DNA of 64,000 nt. Source: Nocardia macrotermitis (GTDB lineage Bacteria; Actinomycetota; Actinomycetes; Mycobacteriales; Mycobacteriaceae). Within the stretch, counting starts at the first letter, position 1; each line of letters begins with the position of its first letter. Below are positions 9,310 through 17,464 of the stretch, in pieces. Made by a program: the position numbers and the translations under genes. Under the pieces are notes generated by a model, which had not been told where the DNA came from, made no database searches, and saw only the letters and a program-made list of their open reading frames with translations. The DNA is taken from the NCBI RefSeq assembly GCF_009604405.1, contig NZ_WEGK01000005.1, forward strand, positions 62,001 to 126,000, given 5' to 3'.

Positions 9310-10794
9310 TCAGAGCGAGAGGGAGCGGATGATCGAGTACAGGTCGGCCACCCAGAACGCGAGCGGCAGGACCGCGGCGACGAAACCGTATTCGAGCAGT
9401 TCCACCGCGCGTCGCATGGGCGGGGTCGCGGTCTGGTTGGGGATGATCAGACCGCAGATCAGCGCGCCGATCAGCAGGATCATCGCCGCGCCGAACACCG
9501 CGAGCGGCTGGGACTGGGTGAAGGCCGCGCCGAGCATGACCGCGAGCAGGATGGCCGCGCCGCCGCCGATCAGCACCACCGCGAGTTCGGCATTGGTGTA
9601 GGTGCGACTGCGGAACAGCAGCACCACCGCCGAGACCAGCGCCAACGCGATACCGGCCCAGAACGGGCCGCCGTGGTGTCCGGGATCACAGCCCGCCAGC
9701 GAACCGACCACGGTGACCAGCGTGGTCGCGCCGACCATGCCACCCAGGTACATGCGGGCCCGCTCGGCCTTCTCGCGCAGCACGTCCATGGTCGGCAGCG
9801 CGCGGTGATCGTCCGGATCGTCCTCGGTCGGATCGATCGGGGTGCCGGGGGAGGGGACCGGCGGCAGCGGCAGCTTGGCCAGCAGCATCGAGGCGCGCGG
9901 CGCCAGCGACAGCCCGCCCAGGGCCAATACCGCCGCACCGGCCCCGACGGCCCGAATCGGTTGTCCGGCAAGCAGACCCACCAGCGCGGCCACGACCGCG
10001 AACAGCGACACCGTGGTCGCGCCGATGAACAGCGCCAGCCCGACGCCGCTGACCCGCCACGCCAATACCGCTGTCGCGCCGAAGAGTACGGAGCCGAGCA
10101 GGACGTTCGCCCAGCCGTACTGATGATGTTGCAGCGGCACCAGCAGCATGCCCGCGGCGAACGCGGTGGGCAGCGCGGAGCCGCCGATCACGATCGCCGT
10201 CGAGATATCGCCGTACATGCGGCTCAGCACGGTTCCGGCGACGACGAGCAGGATGGTCAGCAGGGCAGCGACCGCGCCGGATATCCAGCCGGGCATGGCA
10301 TTCGGGGCGGCCAGCAGGCCGACGCAGCCGACGATCATGGTCAGTACGGCGATGGTGGAGGCGGAGATCCGCGCCATCCGGGGGGACCAGGTGCGGAAGT
10401 TGTCGCCGTCGGCGATCGCGACGTTGTACATGATGTCGTCGTACAGCGGCATCGGCGCGACGTGGTCCGCGCTCTCCAGCATCAGCAGTTCGCCGTCGCG
10501 AACGCCCTGCTCACCGAGGCTCAGCGAGTTGGAGAACGGCGGCTGCCCGATCCGGGCCAGCACCCATTCGGCGGGCTGGAACTGCTCGCCGCGCTGATCG
10601 AAATCGTTCGTCCGGCTGTGCTGGGCGACCATGTCCACGACACTGGGAATGACCAGTGCCACCGGCACATCCACCGGGATCGCCATATCGACCTGGGTGT
10701 GCTTGGCCAGAATCGTGACCCGGGCAAGATCCGGCGCGCGGACGATCCCGCGGGTCGAATCATCTTCGATGTGGCTCATTCGCGCGTGCGTCAC
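9310..10794 (-). CDS. eccD: Type VII secretion integral membrane protein EccD
   Basis: A 494-residue protein with an N-terminal ubiquitin-like (YukD-type) domain over about the first 100 residues and roughly 11 transmembrane helices after residue 135, the EccD plan. EccD forms the bulk of the ESX membrane pore scaffold. I chose the GTG at 10794 because GGGGGC precedes it at suitable spacing; an ATG five codons in (10779) has no obvious ribosome site. It is divergent from eccC across about 160 bp, the arrangement also seen in M. tuberculosis ESX-4. Confidence 0.92.
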   Translation of the reverse strand: MTHARMSHIEDDSTRGIVRAPDLARVTILAKHTQVDMAIPVDVPVALVIPSVVDMVAQHSRTNDFDQRGEQFQPAEWVLARIGQPPFSNSLSLGEQGVRDGELLMLESADHVAPMPLYDDIMYNVAIADGDNFRTWSPRMARISASTIAVLTMIVGCVGLLAAPNAMPGWISGAVAALLTILLVVAGTVLSRMYGDISTAIVIGGSALPTAFAAGMLLVPLQHHQYGWANVLLGSVLFGATAVLAWRVSGVGLALFIGATTVSLFAVVAALVGLLAGQPIRAVGAGAAVLALGGLSLAPRASMLLAKLPLPPVPSPGTPIDPTEDDPDDHRALPTMDVLREKAERARMYLGGMVGATTLVTVVGSLAGCDPGHHGGPFWAGIALALVSAVVLLFRSRTYTNAELAVVLIGGGAAILLAVMLGAAFTQSQPLAVFGAAMILLIGALICGLIIPNQTATPPMRRAVELLEYGFVAAVLPLAFWVADLYSIIRSLSL

Positions 10795-10907
10795 GCTGCC
10801 CCCAACTCCGTCTCTACCTGGTGTTTCCGCAAGCGCGCGAGTTGCGATCGCGCGGTTGACCCGTGCAGAATGCTGCCCGAACTGTACGACATGTCGGCCG
10901 TGACCTC

Positions 10908-10913
10908 TACACT
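10908..10913 (+). promoter_or_regulatory. Candidate -10 element for eccC
   Basis: TACACT lies 40 bp before the eccC ATG in the short divergent eccD/eccC interval. It is a fair match to TATAAT. No convincing -35 hexamer is visible, so this is only suggestive. Confidence 0.3.
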
Positions 10914-10952
10914 GAGGCCCGCACCAAGCCGCCGAAGGGGGAGCTTCAGTCG

Positions 10953-13900
10953 ATGAGCACAGTCCGTTTCCAGCGCCGTACGCGCCGAGAGGTGCCACGC
11001 ACGCCCGGCGGTGAGGTCACGCTGCAGCCGCCCCCGGAGATCCCGCGGTCCATACCCGGCGGCCTGATGGGCAAGCTGATGCCGGTCGTGATGATGGTCG
11101 GCATGGTCGGCATGATGGCGGTCATGTTCACCAAAGGTGGTGGCATAGGCTCGAATCCGACCGCGCTGATGTTCCCGATGATGATGGTCTTCTCGATGGT
11201 CGGGATGTTCACCCAGGGCGGCGGCAAGGGCCAGAAGGCGGCCGAGGCCAACGAGGATCGCAAGGACTACCTGCGCTACCTCGACCAGGTCCGCAAGGAT
11301 GTCGACGAGACCGCGAAACAGCAGCGTGCGGCCGTGGAGTGGAGTCACCCCGAGCCCGGTCTGATCTGGATGCTCGCCGGTACCAGCCGGATGTGGGAGC
11401 GCCGCCAGGGCGACAAGGACTTCTGCCACGCCCGCATCGGCCTGGGCGGTCAGCGCCTGGCCACGCGGCTGGTGTCGCCGGAGACCGGGCCGGTCGAGGA
11501 GCTCGAGCCGATCGCCGCGGTCTCGCTGCGCCGTTTCGTGCGCACCCACTCCACGGTTCCGGATCTGGCCACGGCCATCGCGATCAAGGGCTTCGGCACC
11601 ATCCAGCTCAACGGCGACCGCGTCCAGGCGCGGGACATGACGCGCGCGATGTTGTTGCAGCTGTGCATGTTCCAGGCGCCGGATCAGGTGCTGCTCGCGG
11701 TGGTGTCCGGTGCGGACACGATCGGCGAGTGGGAGTGGACCAAATGGCTCCCGCACACCCAGCATCCCGAGTCGCAGGACGGCGTCGGCGCGGAGCGCAT
11801 GGTGTACGGGTCGGTCCGGGAGATGACCGCGGGCCTGAATCCGCTGGTGCACAACCGTTCCCGGTACTCGCGCAATCAGCCCGCCGACCGGAATCTGACC
11901 CATATCGTGGTCGTGGTCGACGGCGGTCTGCTCGAAGCCGAGGAGGACGCGCTGCGCGAATCCGGCTACGAGGGCGTCACCATCATCGACCTGTGCAATT
12001 ACGCTCCGCGCCTTGCGGTTTCGCGCGGCATCCAGATGGTCGTGGAGAACGGCGAATGCGTCGGCCGCGGCGCCACCGGCAACATGGAACGCTTCGCGGT
12101 GATCGACCGGATCAGTGCCAAGCAGGCCGAGCAGGTCGCCCGGCGGCTCGCGCCGTTCCGGGTGGTCGCGCAGACCGGCGCGGAAACCGTCGCGGACGAC
12201 AACGCCGAGGTCATCACGTCCTGGGCGCAGATGCTGGGCCTGGGCGACATCGGTACGTTCAGCCCGGAGAGCCAGTGGAAGCCCCGCTACGGCCGGGAGC
12301 GGCTGCGGGTGCCGTTCGGCCTCGGCGCGGACGGGCTGCCGGTCTTCCTGGACATCAAGGAGGCCGCCGAGAACGGTATGGGCCCGCACGGCCTGTGCAT
12401 CGGCGCGACCGGTTCGGGTAAGTCGGAATTCCTTCGCACGCTTGTACTTTCGATGCTCGCCCTGCACTCGCCGGATCAGCTGAACCTGGTCCTGGTCGAC
12501 TTCAAGGGTGGTGCGACCTTCCTGGGTCTGGACGGTGTGCCGCACGTCGCGGCCGTCATCACCAACCTGGAGGAGGAGGCCGACCTGGTCGGCCGTATGC
12601 ACGACGCCCTCGCCGGTGAGATGACCCGCCGCCAGGAGCTGCTGCGCACGGCGGGCAACTTCGCCAACGTCGGCGAGTACGAGAAGGCGCGCGCCGCGGG
12701 CGCCGATCTGGATCCGCTGCCCGCGCTGTTCGTGGTGCTCGACGAGTTCTCCGAACTGCTGCAACAGCATCCGGACTTCGCGGAGCTGTTCGTGATGATC
12801 GGTCGTCTGGGCCGTTCGCTCCAGGTGCACCTGCTGCTCGCCTCGCAGCGGCTGGAGGAGGGCAAGCTCAAGGGCCTGGAATCGCACCTGTCCTACCGGA
12901 TCGGTCTGAAAACCTTCTCCGCCAACGAATCCCGGCAGGTGCTGGGTGTTCCGGACGCGTACAACCTGCCCGCCAGCCCGGGTGGCGGTTATCTCAAGGC
13001 CGGCGACGGCGAGATCCGGCGTTTCCAGGCGTCGTACGTCTCGGGCCCGTATGTCGGCGGCGGTTCGCAACGTCAGGTGACGCAGGCGGGCATCGTCGGC
13101 GGCGAGATCGATATCAACGCCCGCGCGTTCACCGCCGGTCACGTGGATTTCCGCCCCGCCGACCACATCACCGTCGAGGCCGAGCCGGAGGTCATCCAGG
13201 AGTCCGTCAAGGGTGAGGACGGCGAGGAGGTCTCGAACGTCGGCATGCTGGTCTCCCGCATCACCGGCCACGGCCGGCCCGCGCACGAGATCTGGCTGCC
13301 GCCGCTGGACGAGGCCTCGACCATGGACGAGCTGCTGCCGCGTTCCATCCTGACCGGCGACGTTCCGCAGATCGCCTCGCTGCGCGTGCCGATCGGCATC
13401 GTCGACCGGCCGTACCACCAGCGTCGCGATCCGATGATGGTCGATCTGTCCGGCGTCGGTGGCAACGTGGCCGTGGTCGGTGGTCCGCAGTCGGGTAAGT
13501 CGACCGCGCTGCGCACCCTGATCATGTCGATGGCGTTGAGCCACACCGCCGAACAGGTGCAGTTCTACTGCCTGGACTTCGGTGGCGGTACGCTCGCCAG
13601 CCTCGAGGGGCTGCCGCACGTCGGCGCGGTGTCCGCCCGCCTCGACGAGGACAAGGTGCGGCGCACCCTGTCCGAGATGCACAGCATCGTGCGGGCGCGC
13701 GAGGCGCGGTTCCGGCAGCTGGGCGTGGAATCCATGTCGGAATTCCGTCGCCTGCGCGGTTCGGATCCGGCCAGCAGCACCGCCGCGACCGGTGTGCACG
13801 AGGACCCGTTCGGTGACGTCTTCCTGGTCATCGATGGTTTCAGCACCATCCGCCAGGATTTCGACTCGCTCGAACAGGGCATCATGAACCTGGCCGTGCA

Positions 13901-14984
13901 GGGTCTGTCGTACGGCGTGCACGTGATCATCGCGCTGAACCGATGGGCCGAGGCCCGCCCGGCGCTCAAGGACCAGATCGGTACCCGTATCGAACTGCGC
14001 CTGGGTGATCCGATGGACTCCGACCTGGGCCGCAAGTTCGCCGCCCTGGTCCCCAAGGGCCGTCCCGGTCGCGGTATGACCGCCGAAACCCTGCACATGC
14101 TCACCGCGCTGCCGCGCATCGACGGCGATTCGAATCCGGACACCATCAGTACCGGTGTGGCCCAGGCGGTCGCGGCGGTGCAGCAGATGAATCCGGGTCG
14201 TCCGGCCCCGCGGGTGCGCATGCTGCCCGAGCGCCTGGAGCGCGCGGATCTGCTGCAACTGGCCGGGAACTGGATGGGCGATCCGGGGCAGAAGTGCATG
14301 CGGTTCCCCATCGGTATCAACGAATCCGAGCTGGCGCCGGTGTTCATCGACTTCGCCGCCAGCCCGCACCTGGTCATCGTCGGTGACGAATCCGGTAAGA
14401 CCACGCTGTTGCGTTCGATCGCGGAGGGCATCGTCGCCTCCAACACGCCCACCCAGGCGCGCATCATCATGGGCGACTACCGGCGCGGCATGCTGGGTCT
14501 GATCCCGCAGCAGTACCTGGCCGGATACGGTTCCACCGCACCGCAATTCACGCAGAACATGGCCGATCTGGCCGGTTACGTGGCCAAGCGGACCCCGGGC
14601 CCGGACGTCACCCCGCAGCAGCTGCGGGACCGCTCCTGGTGGGACGGCCCGGAACTGTACGTCCTGGTCGACGAGTACGACCTGGTCGCCAGCTCCAGCG
14701 GCAACCCGGTGCAGGCGCTGCTCGAAAGTCTGCCGCACGCACGCGATCTCGGCTTCCACGTGGTCATCGCGCGACGTGCCGGTGGTGCCAGCCGCGCCAT
14801 GTACGAACCGGTGATCGGCCGCATCAAGGATCTGGGCTCGAACGCGCTGATCATGAACGGCAGCCGGGACGAGGGTGTGCTGTGGGGTAAGGCCCGCCCG
14901 TCGGCGATGCCGCCCGGCCGCGGTACCTACGTCACCCGCAACAGCGAGGAACTCATCCAGACCGGCTGGATGCCGCTGACCTGA
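10953..14984 (+). CDS. eccC: Type VII secretion ATPase EccC (EccCa and EccCb in one chain)
   Basis: A 1343-residue FtsK/SpoIIIE-type motor of the ESX system. Two membrane helices lie near residues 37-56 and 65-82, followed by three ATPase modules with P-loops GATGSGKS (about residue 484), GGPQSGKST (about 843) and GDESGKTT (about 1143). The chain is unsplit, as in ESX-4 and most non-ESX-1 systems. Module 1 has the Walker B-like VVLDEFSEL. EccC binds substrate signals and powers export. The start follows GGGGGAG, and the stop overlaps the next gene by one base. Confidence 0.96.
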   Translation: MSTVRFQRRTRREVPRTPGGEVTLQPPPEIPRSIPGGLMGKLMPVVMMVGMVGMMAVMFTKGGGIGSNPTALMFPMMMVFSMVGMFTQGGGKGQKAAEANEDRKDYLRYLDQVRKDVDETAKQQRAAVEWSHPEPGLIWMLAGTSRMWERRQGDKDFCHARIGLGGQRLATRLVSPETGPVEELEPIAAVSLRRFVRTHSTVPDLATAIAIKGFGTIQLNGDRVQARDMTRAMLLQLCMFQAPDQVLLAVVSGADTIGEWEWTKWLPHTQHPESQDGVGAERMVYGSVREMTAGLNPLVHNRSRYSRNQPADRNLTHIVVVVDGGLLEAEEDALRESGYEGVTIIDLCNYAPRLAVSRGIQMVVENGECVGRGATGNMERFAVIDRISAKQAEQVARRLAPFRVVAQTGAETVADDNAEVITSWAQMLGLGDIGTFSPESQWKPRYGRERLRVPFGLGADGLPVFLDIKEAAENGMGPHGLCIGATGSGKSEFLRTLVLSMLALHSPDQLNLVLVDFKGGATFLGLDGVPHVAAVITNLEEEADLVGRMHDALAGEMTRRQELLRTAGNFANVGEYEKARAAGADLDPLPALFVVLDEFSELLQQHPDFAELFVMIGRLGRSLQVHLLLASQRLEEGKLKGLESHLSYRIGLKTFSANESRQVLGVPDAYNLPASPGGGYLKAGDGEIRRFQASYVSGPYVGGGSQRQVTQAGIVGGEIDINARAFTAGHVDFRPADHITVEAEPEVIQESVKGEDGEEVSNVGMLVSRITGHGRPAHEIWLPPLDEASTMDELLPRSILTGDVPQIASLRVPIGIVDRPYHQRRDPMMVDLSGVGGNVAVVGGPQSGKSTALRTLIMSMALSHTAEQVQFYCLDFGGGTLASLEGLPHVGAVSARLDEDKVRRTLSEMHSIVRAREARFRQLGVESMSEFRRLRGSDPASSTAATGVHEDPFGDVFLVIDGFSTIRQDFDSLEQGIMNLAVQGLSYGVHVIIALNRWAEARPALKDQIGTRIELRLGDPMDSDLGRKFAALVPKGRPGRGMTAETLHMLTALPRIDGDSNPDTISTGVAQAVAAVQQMNPGRPAPRVRMLPERLERADLLQLAGNWMGDPGQKCMRFPIGINESELAPVFIDFAASPHLVIVGDESGKTTLLRSIAEGIVASNTPTQARIIMGDYRRGMLGLIPQQYLAGYGSTAPQFTQNMADLAGYVAKRTPGPDVTPQQLRDRSWWDGPELYVLVDEYDLVASSSGNPVQALLESLPHARDLGFHVVIARRAGGASRAMYEPVIGRIKDLGSNALIMNGSRDEGVLWGKARPSAMPPGRGTYVTRNSEELIQTGWMPLT

Positions 14985-16453
14985 TGTCGAACGTCGATGT
15001 AGTACTGACCGACGCGCGGTTGTGGGCGCGCAGCGAGTCGACCCACTGGGATGGTCCGCCCTCGATCGTTCCGGCCAGCGACGGCCGGAGTTTCGTTGTC
15101 GGGGAACAGCTTCGGCCGCAGTATCCGGCGGTGTCGATGGTCCGGATGGCCTCGGCCGACCGGATTGCCTTCCCGCCGACGCTGCCGCCGATCATCGACG
15201 CCTGGGCGGTGACGTTCGGCGCGGTGCTGACCAATCTGCAACTGCCCACGCCGTGCGAGCGGCTCACCATCGTCGGCCCCTCGGCCTGGGGGCGGCGACG
15301 GCGGGCGGCGTTGGAGGCCGCGGCCCGGCGGCTGGTCTCGGAGGTGACGTTCGAGCCGCTGGCCCGGCGCGCGGCCTCGCTGGGCAGCAGTACCGCCCAG
15401 CAGCAGCGGATCGCCGTGCTCGAACTCGATCCGCTGTCCACCACGGTCACCCTGGTCGGCCGGTCCGGGCAGGACACCTGGATCGAGGGGTGCGAGTTCG
15501 AACCGGCCATCGGTCTGGCCGATGTCGAGGAGGGCCACGGCCTGCCCGGTGTGGTGGGTGTGATCGCCCGGCTGCTCGCCGGGCAGCCGCCGACGTATCT
15601 GCTGGCCGTCGGCGTGACGGATCGGGCGTTGCTCGACGCACTCGCCGCGACCCTGGCCGAACAGTGCGGATTCCCGGTCGACGTGCGTCCGCTCACCGGC
15701 GTCGAACTGATCCGCGGCGCGCATCCGGGCATGCCGATGCCCAACGCGCAGCCCGCGCAGTCGCAGCCGATGGAATTCGATTCGCTGCACGAGCACGCGC
15801 TGGCCGTCCAGCCGCCGCGGCAGGGTCCGAATCGGCTGCTCATCGCGGCCGCCGCGGTCGTCGTCCTGCTGCTCATCGGCGTGGGCGTGACGATCGCGCT
15901 CACCCGCTCGAGTACGTCGCCGAAGACCACGGCCGCAGGCTCGTCGACACCCGTAACCTCTGCCGCGCCAACGACTTCGGCCGCCGAGCCCGGTCCGCCC
16001 GGCTCCGGTCCGCCCAAGCCCGGCGCGGACGGTTCCACGGTGCAGACCCTGGGCCGGATCCAGTTCCTGGTCCCGCCCGGTTGGAAGATTGCCTCGCAGA
16101 CCGCTGACCGGGTCAACCTGTCGCCGAACGACGGTACGCGCCAACGCATCATGCTGGTCCAGAAGAGTCTGAACTCCGGTGCCGACCTGGACGCCGTCGC
16201 CACCGACCTGGATACCCAGATCAAACGCCGCCCATCCGGTCAGGTCAGCACGCTGCGCCGCAATGTCGTCTTCGGCGACCACACCGGCCTGTCCTACGAG
16301 GAGTCCCCCGGCGACGGCACCACCGTGCGCTGGCAGATCCTCGTCGACTCGGGCGTCGAGGCAAGCATCGGCTGCCAGTACCCCGAGGGCAAATGGGACC
16401 CGCTGTCGGCCCCTTGCGAACAGCTCGTCCGCGACCTCCACATCACCGGATGA
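14984..16453 (+). CDS. Type VII secretion-associated protein, Rv3446c family
   Basis: A 489-residue single-pass membrane protein. The first 270 residues form a soluble domain starting MSNVDVVLTDARLW; one hydrophobic helix lies at about 281-303, then a Ser/Thr/Pro-rich linker and a C-terminal extracytoplasmic domain (IQFLVPPGWK onward). This order, and its place directly after eccC with overlapping stop and start (TGATG), match the Rv3446c-type protein that marks ESX-4 loci. Its function is unknown; a structural or accessory role in the ESX-4 complex is inferred. Confidence 0.88.
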   Translation: MSNVDVVLTDARLWARSESTHWDGPPSIVPASDGRSFVVGEQLRPQYPAVSMVRMASADRIAFPPTLPPIIDAWAVTFGAVLTNLQLPTPCERLTIVGPSAWGRRRRAALEAAARRLVSEVTFEPLARRAASLGSSTAQQQRIAVLELDPLSTTVTLVGRSGQDTWIEGCEFEPAIGLADVEEGHGLPGVVGVIARLLAGQPPTYLLAVGVTDRALLDALAATLAEQCGFPVDVRPLTGVELIRGAHPGMPMPNAQPAQSQPMEFDSLHEHALAVQPPRQGPNRLLIAAAAVVVLLLIGVGVTIALTRSSTSPKTTAAGSSTPVTSAAPTTSAAEPGPPGSGPPKPGADGSTVQTLGRIQFLVPPGWKIASQTADRVNLSPNDGTRQRIMLVQKSLNSGADLDAVATDLDTQIKRRPSGQVSTLRRNVVFGDHTGLSYEESPGDGTTVRWQILVDSGVEASIGCQYPEGKWDPLSAPCEQLVRDLHITG

Positions 16454-16539
16454 GAGCGTCGCCGCGGCCGGGCTCATCAGATCCACTGGTCGAGTTCGGG
16501 TCGCGCGATTTCACACCAGATGACCTGAGTTTGTTCAAT

Positions 16540-16835
16540 GTTCAGTGCGTGAGGTCCCGCAACCTTTGCGCGTTGAGTGTCCGGTTGTCGGACATACCGT
16601 TTCGCCGAGTACGACCAGACCGCCCGTCACGACCCCGGATGCCGGTGGCGATCCCAGACCGGCTCCGCGCGAACCCCCGCCGGGTTGTCGTCGTTGGCGC
16701 CGCGTTTCGGAGTGACGGTGTCGATGACCTGATCGTCGCTGAAAACCCCACCGTGCCAACGGAAATGCGACTCCATATCGACGGGGGCCTTCGTCACCCG
16801 CGACCCCACGATGAACCGCATTCCCGCCGCCAACG
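16540..16835 (-). pseudogene. Remnant of an IS1634-like (DDE) transposase
   Basis: On the minus strand the frame from about 16821 reads MRFIVGSRVTKAP, then HFRWHGG, DQVIDTVTPKRG and RAEPVWD, which I recognise from IS1634-like transposases. A TGA replaces the Trp codon of the expected SWRAVW segment near 16627, the frame resumes as RAVWSYSAKRYVR, and a further frameshift is needed to reach DNRTLNAQRLRDLTH. Both ends of the protein are missing. It cannot be functional. The family name is from remembered motifs and should be tested by a search. Confidence 0.65.
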
Positions 16836-16842
16836 GAGGAAA

Positions 16843-17145
16843 GTGAATAGGTTGAGTAAATTCGAGGTGGACGACGTATTCAGGGTGAGCTTCCAAAAGC
16901 TGCCCATTGTTACCGGATTTGTCCAAGGAGAGTTCACGGTCGGACAGCAAGTGGAACTCACCAAGCGCGATGGACGGATTTACCGTGGGGCGATGACGGG
17001 AATGCATATTCGCACGTCCCCAGTCGCCCCGAACCACTTCTCGATCACTTTTTCCGAGCCTATCTCAGATAATGTAGAGCCTGGCGATGTGATCACTACG
17101 ATCGATCCTGATCAGCATTCCTTCCGCTATTTCTTGGCCAGTTGA
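16843..17145 (+). CDS. Stand-alone EF-Tu domain-II-like beta-barrel protein
   Basis: About 97-100 residues with the sequence plan of translation-factor domain II: FEVDDVFRV, then TGFVQGEFTVGQQVEL, a variable turn, and VEPGDVITTI. There is no GTPase domain. GGAGGA lies 2 bases before the GTG at 16843 and 11 bases before an in-frame TTG at 16852, so the start is uncertain. Similar short proteins occur in actinobacteria without known function. It is immediately downstream of the transposase remnant, and its lower GC suggests it arrived with mobile DNA. Confidence 0.65.
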   Translation: MNRLSKFEVDDVFRVSFQKLPIVTGFVQGEFTVGQQVELTKRDGRIYRGAMTGMHIRTSPVAPNHFSITFSEPISDNVEPGDVITTIDPDQHSFRYFLAS

Positions 17146-17170
17146 ACGATGTGTTCGGTCGCACCGCCGA

Positions 17171-17360
17171 CTACGAGTGTTCGGGTTCGTCTTCGCGGAG
17201 GCGTTGGAAGGCGCGTTCTATCCAGGCCGCGAAGCAGGTGGACAGGTCGGCGGGGGTGGCTGGGCGCATGGTGAGGTGTTCGCGTGTGCGGAGTTGTAGG
17301 TAGCGGCCGTCGCGGGCTATGTCGAGCCATTGGGCGGCGAAATCTCCTGGCTCCCATGCT
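17171..17360 (-). pseudogene. C-terminal fragment of an unidentified protein
   Basis: The minus-strand frame ending at 17171 encodes a protein-like tail of about 60 residues (WEPGDFAAQWLDIARDG ... RAFQRLREDEPEHS). An in-frame TGA at 17361-17363 closes it upstream, and there is no ATG, GTG or TTG before an internal Met. This looks like a broken gene end beside the transposase scar. The family is unknown. Confidence 0.4.
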
Positions 17361-17464
17361 CATTCGGCCACGGGCCGTGTGGGTTCTGGCTGCCTGTGCT
17401 GGAAAGCGCCGTGGCCCGCACCGAATATCGGTGCGGGCCACAGTGATTCGTAGGACGAGATGGT

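Noticed and set aside
10791..14759. A 1322-codon open frame antisense to eccC
   Set aside because: Its composition (His/Arg/Gln/Gly rich) is what the third-position GC bias of eccC produces on the other strand; no family motif, while eccC has three complete ATPase modules.
16454..16842. Missing WXG100 (Esx) genes after the Rv3446c-type gene
   Set aside because: I looked in all frames for short helical proteins with a W-x-G turn and found none; only transposase debris is present.
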